Part shown: positions 38,495 to 43,655 of the stretch, one piece after another
Position numbering within the stretch: position 1 is the first letter of the stretch
How the letters are laid out: each line of letters opens with the position of its first letter
DNA from: Lachnospiraceae bacterium UBA7054
Lineage (GTDB): Bacteria; Bacillota; Clostridia; Lachnospirales; Lachnospiraceae
Assembly (NCBI GenBank): GCA_002492725.1
Contig: DLAF01000021.1
Span: 1-43,655 of the forward strand
Direction: 5' to 3'
DNA length: 43,655 nucleotides
Position numbers and translations under genes: made by a program
The notes under the pieces: model-generated
The model's database searches: none
What the model saw: only the letters and a program-made list of their open reading frames with translations
Told to the model about the DNA's origin: nothing

Positions 38495-39952
38495 TTGAAT
38501 TTGGAGATTCTTAAAAATGAAGAGAAACGAATGAATATGATCTTGTTCCTGTTTCTGATTTCCATCCCGGTTGTAGCATTTCTCTATGTATTCCTGTTTA
38601 ACGGAGGCGGTATCAGGGATGCAATTGTCTTGCTGATGGTGGTTTCCGCACTCATCATCAAGGCGCTTGAAAAGCAGCTTGGTACATATGCAAAGTATCT
38701 GTACATTTCCGTGCTGCCGTTTTTTGGTGCAGTTACTTTGGCGTTTGGAACACCCGGCACGTTTGGTGCGATGGTGGAGGCATATTTCCTGATCCTGTTT
38801 TTGGCAATACCCTATTATGATGTGTCCGTAATCAAGGTATGCGCAGCGGTGACCGTTATAGTCAATGCCTTGGCGCTGATTATTTTTAGAGATGCGTATC
38901 TGTGTATGTATACGCTTTCTATCTGGGTGTTTATCATTATGGTGTATTTGCTTGCAATCGCGGCGGCCGTATTTATCGTGTTCAGGGCAAAATCTCTCTT
39001 TATGGCAGTGGAGCAAAAGGAAGGGGAGATGGAAGCGCTTCTCGACAGTGTGAGAGGAGCATTTGAGGGATTGCAGGAGTCTTCTCAGTCCATCTATGAT
39101 TCCTTACACGGTTTTGAACAGAGTTCATCGGAAATCGCGGCATCTACCGAGGAAATTTCGGCCAGTGTGGAGCAGCAGATTAAGCAGGTGGAAGGCAGTA
39201 TTGAGATATTCAACAATCTGGACAGCAGGATCGGGGACTCCGAGACCAGAGTACTGCAGACGGTTGAGAACGTAAAGCAGTTGGAAGAAAAGAACAATGA
39301 GGGCATCGTGGCCATCGAGGAGCTTTCCAAGAAGTTCAGTGAAAATATCAAGGCGACGCAGGTGGCGTCCGAGGGCATGGCGGCATTGGCGCAGAAGTCC
39401 AGTTCCATTGGTGAGATCATTGACAGTATCAGTCAGATTGCAAAGCAGACCAATCTGCTGGCATTGAATGCGGCGATTGAGGCGGCCAGAGCAGGCGAAG
39501 CCGGTAAGGGGTTTGCAGTGGTTGCGGATGAGATCAACGCATTGTCCGGAGAATCAGCTATGGCAACACAGAAGATTGACGCGATTCTGAAGGATATCAT
39601 TGCCACCATCGGCGAAACGAATAAGGTGATCGACCGCAACAGTGTGATTGTACAGGAGTCCAATGAGAAGCTGGATGATACGGTGAAGATTTTTGATACC
39701 ATGTTAAAATCCTCTGAACAGGTTATAGAGGAGACGGATAAGTTAAAAGGTGAGCTTGGCGGTATCGTTGAGATCAAGGAAAGACTCTTGGATGCGATGC
39801 AGCAGGTGGAGAAGATTTCGCAGATCTCCGTGCAGGGAACGACGGAAATCAGTTCTTCAACGGAGGAACAGGTAACGGGTGTAGAAACCATTTTGGCATC
39901 CATGGAAAAGGTACAGTCCGGTATCGAGCGTCTGGCGGATATTTTGCAATAA
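38495..39952 (+). CDS. Methyl-accepting chemotaxis protein with polytopic membrane N-terminus
   Basis: This encodes 485 residues from a TTG start 8 nt after GGAGGG; the alternative ATG at 38531 has a poorer RBS. Six predicted spans fill about 13-165 with very short loops, and there is no extracellular Cache domain or HAMP. A coiled coil follows (about 170-300). The signalling tip IDSISQIAKQTNLLALNAAI with EAARAGEAGKGFAVVADEIN is near 309-348, then a long second helix to the C-terminus. It would sense something within or at the membrane. It has its own promoter. The final residues lack the CheR-docking pentapeptide. Confidence 0.9.
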   Translation: MNLEILKNEEKRMNMILFLFLISIPVVAFLYVFLFNGGGIRDAIVLLMVVSALIIKALEKQLGTYAKYLYISVLPFFGAVTLAFGTPGTFGAMVEAYFLILFLAIPYYDVSVIKVCAAVTVIVNALALIIFRDAYLCMYTLSIWVFIIMVYLLAIAAAVFIVFRAKSLFMAVEQKEGEMEALLDSVRGAFEGLQESSQSIYDSLHGFEQSSSEIAASTEEISASVEQQIKQVEGSIEIFNNLDSRIGDSETRVLQTVENVKQLEEKNNEGIVAIEELSKKFSENIKATQVASEGMAALAQKSSSIGEIIDSISQIAKQTNLLALNAAIEAARAGEAGKGFAVVADEINALSGESAMATQKIDAILKDIIATIGETNKVIDRNSVIVQESNEKLDDTVKIFDTMLKSSEQVIEETDKLKGELGGIVEIKERLLDAMQQVEKISQISVQGTTEISSSTEEQVTGVETILASMEKVQSGIERLADILQ

Positions 39953-40008
39953 ATTGGCAGTTTACAAGTGCGATTTTTTGGTGGTAACATCATATCATAT
40001 TTTTGAGG

Positions 40009-40034
40009 CATGTCTCGCTTATCGGCGGGACATG
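40009..40034 (+). other. Stem-loop in the leader of the GTPase-NYN gene
   Basis: CATGTCTCGC (40009-40018) pairs with GCGGGACATG (40025-40034) with one G-T wobble across a 6-nt loop. It ends 19 nt before the ATG at 40054. Leader hairpins also precede tetM-type genes, where they take part in attenuation, but no leader peptide or U-run is obvious here. Confidence 0.5.
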
Positions 40035-40053
40035 TTCGCGTAAACGGGAAGTT

Positions 40054-42822
40054 ATGGGGGACGATATGAGGGACGATATGAGCAATCGAAAAGCAGTCAT
40101 TGGTCTGCTGGCGCATGTGGATGCGGGTAAGACGACTTTGGCGGAGCGCATGCTCTATGCGGCGGGAGAGATCAGGAATCCCGGCCGTGTGGATCATCGG
40201 GATACGTTTCTGGATACGGATGCACAGGAGCGGGATCGGGGCATTACCATTTTTTCCAAACAGGCGCGTTTTTCCTGGAAGGAGATAGAAGTGACACTGT
40301 TGGATACGCCGGGACATGTGGATTTTTCGGCGGAGATGGAGCGGACGCTGCAGGTGCTGGACTGTGCGGTGCTCATCATAAACGGAGCAGATGGTGTGCA
40401 GAGCCACACGCTGACTTTATGGAGGCTGTTGGAGCGCTACGGCGTGCCTGTTTTTTTCTTTATCAACAAGATGGATCAGCCGGGGACGGATGCAGACCGG
40501 CTGCTTTCGGGGATACAGAAAGAGCTGGACGGGCGTTGTGTGTCCTTTGCCTGCCGTGACGGGGAGCGGACAGACGCGTTTTATGAGAATGTTGCGGTCT
40601 GCGAGGAAGCGCTGCTGGAGCAATATTTGGAGCGGATGGAGAAGCGGGACACTGCTGGGCAGCAGGCAGCAGATGCACAGGGGATGGCGAACGGACAGCA
40701 GGAACAGGTCAATGCGCATCCGCCAATCAGCGACAAAGAGATTGCCGCATTGATTGGCGGGCGGAAACTTTTCCCCTGCTTTTTTGGTTCCGCTCTGTAT
40801 GGGGACGGTGTGGAGGCATTACTTGACGCGCTTTCCGCCTATGCACCTGCGCCAAAGTATGGGGAAGTGTTTGGGGCGAGGGTCTTTAAAATCACCAGGG
40901 ATGCGCAGGGGAATCGTTTGACGCATATCAAGGTGACTGGGGGAAGTCTGAAAGTGAAGCAGACAATCACGACTGCGGATAGCGGGGACAGGCAGAAGAC
41001 GGATGGAGCGGCGAAATCGAACAGGACAAACAGTCCGACAGATTGCGTGGAAAAGATTGACCAAATCCGTCAATATTCGGGAGAAAAATATGTGACGGTG
41101 CAGGAGGCGGCGGCGGGAAGTATCTGCGCGCTCCTGGGGCCGGTGCACACTTTCTGCGGTCAGGGACTTGGTGCGGAGAGGGAGAGCGTACTGCCGATTT
41201 TGGAACCAATTATGACTTATCGGGTCAATCTTCCTGACGGATGTGATGTCCATGACACGTACTTAAAGTTATGTAAACTTGAAGAAGAGGAGCCGCAGCT
41301 ACACCCCGTGATACAGGAGCAGAGCAGTGAAATCCATGTGCGGCTGATGGGAGAGGTTCAGATTGAGATTTTGAGGAAACTGATACGGGAGCGGTTTGGT
41401 CTGGATGTGGATTTTGATGAGGGGAGTGTTCTCTATCAGGAGACCATTGCGGACGTGGCGGAAGGCGTGGGGCATTTTGAACCGCTCAGACACTATGCGG
41501 AGGTGCATTTGATCCTGGAGCCGGGAGAGCGTGGCAGCGGCCTTACTTTTAGGAGCTGCGTAAGCGAGGATGAGCTGGATCGCAATTGGCAGCGTTTGAT
41601 TCTGACGCATCTGGAAGAGAAGACGCACCTTGGCGTCCTCACGGGATCGCCGATCACGGATATGCAGATTACGCTGGCGGCGGGGAAAGCCCACCTGAAA
41701 CACACGGAGGGCGGCGATTTCAGACAGGCAACTTACCGTGCGCTCAGACAGGGGTTGTGCCGGGCGCAGAGCGTGCTGCTGGAGCCGATTTACGAATTTC
41801 GTATGGAGCTGCCCGCTTCGCTGGTGGGGCGGGCCATGACGGATATCCGGGCCATGAGCGGTCATTTTGATGCGCCTAAGACAGTGGGAGAGGAGGCGTA
41901 TCTTACGGGAACGGTGCCTGTCTCAGAATTTGGCGGCTATTATACCCGAATGCTTGCCTATACCGGAGGAAAGGGGCGTCTGTTAACCCGATTGAAGGGG
42001 TATGAACCCTGCCACAATGCGGAGGAAGTCATAGAACGGATCGGCTACGAAGCGGAACACGATTTGGAGAATCCCTGCGGTTCCGTATTCTGCGCCCATG
42101 GAGCCGGATTTGTGGTGGAGTGGGACCGGGTGGAGGAATATATGCATCTGGAGCCGGTGCTGAAAACGGAACAAAATAATATTGGGGCGGGGATGGGGAA
42201 CTTCGCTGAGCGCTACGAGAAACGGGCAGACGGTGGACAATCGCAGGTTGACTTTATTGGTCAAGATGAGATAGAGGAGATCTTTGCGCGGACCTATGGG
42301 ACAAAGGAGCCGAAAAAGCAGGGATGGGCCAGAACCATCCGGGCAAAGACGGTGGAGCCTGCGGAGGTGGAATACCGAGGCAGTCAGGCGAAGCAGGAGG
42401 ACTATCTTCTGGTGGACGGTTACAATATCATTTTCGCTTGGGAGGAGCTTTCCGGTTTGGCGAAAACGGATTTAAACGCGGCCAGGGGCAGGCTTCAGGA
42501 TATTCTCTGCAATTATCAGGCCTTCCGAAAAATGCACCTGATTTTGGTCTTTGACGCTTACCGGGTGAAGGGAAATCCCGGCAGTGTGGAGCATTACCAC
42601 AATATCGACGTGGTTTATACAAAAGAAGCCGAAACCGCAGATCAGTATATTGAGAAGGTAACCCACGAGATGAGCCGCAAAAGTAATCGTGTGCGGGTGG
42701 CTACTTCTGATGGACTGGAGCAGATCATTATCATGGGAGCGGGCGCGATTCGGGTTTCCGCGAGGGAACTGCTTGAGGAAGTAAGGGCTGCGGGGAAGGA
42801 AATGCAGGAGTGGTTGACATAA
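40054..42822 (+). CDS. Tet(M)/EF-G-like ribosomal GTPase fused to a C-terminal NYN (YacP/Rae1-like) nuclease domain
   Basis: This encodes 922 residues from the ATG at 40054 (ATGs at 40066 and 40078 are also possible). The GTPase has P-loop AHVDAGKTT (20-28), RGITIFSK, DTPGHVDF (about 85-92) and NKMD (about 139-142), then the EF-G/Tet(M) domains II-V to about residue 700. Low-complexity insertions lie at about 196-225 and 305-330. From about 782 a NYN domain begins with LLVDGYNIIFAW, followed by LILVFDAYR, ETADQYIEKV and VATSDGLEQ. The four Asp positions expected of the PIN-like active site are present. YacP/Rae1 of B. subtilis is a ribosome-dependent mRNA endonuclease acting in the A site, the place where Tet(M) binds. 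The Tet(M) SPVSTP loop is not conserved, so tetracycline resistance is doubtful. Confidence 0.88.
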   Translation: MGDDMRDDMSNRKAVIGLLAHVDAGKTTLAERMLYAAGEIRNPGRVDHRDTFLDTDAQERDRGITIFSKQARFSWKEIEVTLLDTPGHVDFSAEMERTLQVLDCAVLIINGADGVQSHTLTLWRLLERYGVPVFFFINKMDQPGTDADRLLSGIQKELDGRCVSFACRDGERTDAFYENVAVCEEALLEQYLERMEKRDTAGQQAADAQGMANGQQEQVNAHPPISDKEIAALIGGRKLFPCFFGSALYGDGVEALLDALSAYAPAPKYGEVFGARVFKITRDAQGNRLTHIKVTGGSLKVKQTITTADSGDRQKTDGAAKSNRTNSPTDCVEKIDQIRQYSGEKYVTVQEAAAGSICALLGPVHTFCGQGLGAERESVLPILEPIMTYRVNLPDGCDVHDTYLKLCKLEEEEPQLHPVIQEQSSEIHVRLMGEVQIEILRKLIRERFGLDVDFDEGSVLYQETIADVAEGVGHFEPLRHYAEVHLILEPGERGSGLTFRSCVSEDELDRNWQRLILTHLEEKTHLGVLTGSPITDMQITLAAGKAHLKHTEGGDFRQATYRALRQGLCRAQSVLLEPIYEFRMELPASLVGRAMTDIRAMSGHFDAPKTVGEEAYLTGTVPVSEFGGYYTRMLAYTGGKGRLLTRLKGYEPCHNAEEVIERIGYEAEHDLENPCGSVFCAHGAGFVVEWDRVEEYMHLEPVLKTEQNNIGAGMGNFAERYEKRADGGQSQVDFIGQDEIEEIFARTYGTKEPKKQGWARTIRAKTVEPAEVEYRGSQAKQEDYLLVDGYNIIFAWEELSGLAKTDLNAARGRLQDILCNYQAFRKMHLILVFDAYRVKGNPGSVEHYHNIDVVYTKEAETADQYIEKVTHEMSRKSNRVRVATSDGLEQIIIMGAGAIRVSARELLEEVRAAGKEMQEWLT

Positions 42823-42876
42823 TATTCAACACGATGCCGGTCACTTTTGACTCTGCTTCTGCGCAGACTTTAAGAA

Positions 42877-42908
42877 TTTTATAAGAAATCCCACGACTTT
42901 TTTATAAG
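42877..42908 (+). promoter_or_regulatory. Direct repeats upstream of the response regulator gene
   Basis: TTTTATAAG occurs at 42877-42885 and 42900-42908, 23 nt start to start, each preceded by ACTTT. A further ACTTTATG lies at about 42914. Direct repeats two helical turns apart fit an OmpR-type regulator binding site or overlapping promoters. The 138-nt gap 42823-42960 holds nothing else clear. Confidence 0.4.
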
Positions 42909-42960
42909 GACTTAACTTTATGATGGGTTCAGGCTTAAGGGTAAGGGGGTACGGTTTTCA

Positions 42961-43655
42961 AATGAACGAATGTGTGCTGGTGGTGGACGACGACAGAGAG
43001 ATCGTAAAGGCAATCGCCCTCCTGTTGGAAAAGGAAGGGTACCGTGTGGTAAAGGCCTACGACGGCATGGAGGCGCTGCGGATCTTGGCGGAGACGGAGG
43101 TACAGCTTATCATCATGGATGTGATGATGCCAAAGCTTGACGGATTGTCCGCCATGATGAAGATCAGAGAGCGGAAAAATCTGCCGATCATTGTGCTGAG
43201 TGCAAAGACGGAGGATACGGACAAGATTTTGGGACTCTCCATGGGAGCGGACGATTATGTGGCGAAACCTTTTAACCCGCAGGAGCTGGCGGCCCGGGTG
43301 AAAAGCCAGCTGCGCAGATACACATGTCTCGGCGGTATCCATGCGCCAAGCGGGGAGGACGAGATCGTAAATGGCAGACTCTGTTACCGTCTGAAAGAAC
43401 GCACGCTCTATGCGGACGGAGAACCGGTCAGACTGACTGCTACGGAGACGAAGATCATGGAGCTTCTGATGAAGAACAGGGGCAGGATTTTCCCTGCGGA
43501 GGAGATTTATGAGAGAGTCTGGGAGGATGAGTCCTTTTCGCCGGAGAATACGGTGATGGTGCATATCAGACACATCCGCGAGAAAATTGAACTCAATCCG
43601 AAAGAGCCGGAATATATAAAGGTGGTGTGGGGCATTGGATACAAAATGGAAAAAA
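42961..43655 (+). CDS. OmpR/VanR-type response regulator (3' end outside window)
   Basis: The frame is open from the ATG at 42961 to the window edge, 231 codons with perhaps a few missing. The receiver domain has the acidic pair VVDDDRE (8-13), phospho-acceptor D53 in IIMDVMMPK, the switch Ser/Thr in IVLSAKT and Lys in VAKPFNPQE. The C-terminal winged-helix domain runs VNGRLCYRLKERTLYADGE ... LTATETKIMELLMKN ... NTVMVHIRHIREKIE ... VWGIGYKME, typical of OmpR-family DNA-binding domains and close in style to VanR. A histidine kinase gene probably follows beyond the window. The RBS is a G-rich run somewhat far from the ATG. Confidence 0.9.

Noticed and set aside
39433..40407. 324-codon minus-strand frame across the MCP/GTPase junction
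   Set aside because: It spans the antisense of two real genes and their gap, with no domain similarity.
40054..42822. Plain tetracycline-resistance gene tet(M)/tet(O)/tet(W)
   Set aside because: Overall fold agrees but the tip-loop residues of true Tet proteins are not kept, the composition matches the chromosome, no mobile element is adjacent, and a NYN domain is attached. A resistance label would be misleading.
1..43655. CRISPR array, rRNA, complete insertion sequence or prophage
   Set aside because: No regularly spaced direct repeats, no rRNA segment and no transposase or phage structural gene were seen; the Rpn gene carries the 'transposase' name only by family label.

Overview
The window looks like a chromosomal segment of a spore-forming, motile Lachnospiraceae-type Clostridium. 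The clues are about 50% GC with strong AAGGAGG-type ribosome binding sites, spoVA sporulation genes, two chemoreceptors, the clpC-radA pair, a BirA-controlled biotin operon, and many small proteins of the kind shared among gut Lachnospiraceae. Genus cannot be read from the sequence alone.

Layout. (1) 1-931 is AT-rich and foreign-looking: the end of an unknown gene, a broken C-terminal scrap of an AHH-type nuclease toxin, and an intact Imm11-like immunity gene. (2) 988-4020, minus strand: an Rpn/PD-(D/E)XK nuclease with its own promoter, a lipoprotein and a DUF402 protein. (3) 4200-11572, plus strand: pyrE, two small membrane proteins, an M29 aminopeptidase and the purine genes purE-purM-purN-purD. 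(4) 11661-19214: a zinc-ribbon/HTH protein, an SH3-domain membrane protein, clpC, a small conserved protein, radA and an LCP cell-wall ligase. (5) 19235-23396: a two-gene heterodimeric ABC exporter and a convergent lipoprotein. (6) 23428-29264: tRNA-Trp with promoter and terminator, an unknown gene, a dCache chemoreceptor, a broken ABM-type monooxygenase, and on the minus strand a GH42 beta-galactosidase and a TehB-like methyltransferase. (7) 29320-31256: spoVAA, spoVAB and spoVAC, interrupted by a 138-nt near-palindrome. (8) 31269-34959: bioY-bioD-bioA-bioB behind a promoter overlapped by a BirA operator. (9) 35043-43655: small and zinc-ribbon membrane proteins, a DUF512 radical-SAM-like protein, a GNAT protein, a polytopic chemoreceptor, a Tet(M)-like GTPase fused to a NYN ribonuclease domain, and an OmpR-type response regulator cut by the window end.

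The metabolic core (pyrE, purEMND, bioYDAB) supplies pyrimidine, purine and biotin precursors. ClpC, RadA, LCP, the ABC exporter and the spoVA genes cover proteolysis, DNA repair, envelope assembly, export and spore dipicolinate transport. The most notable item is the GTPase-NYN fusion at 40054-42822: a ribosome A-site GTPase fold joined to a YacP/Rae1-like nuclease fold that keeps its acidic residues. Also notable are repeated copies of TTATGTAAAC, identical to the XerD arm of Firmicutes dif sites, a bioY leader with mutually exclusive pairings, and several intergenic tandem stem-loops.
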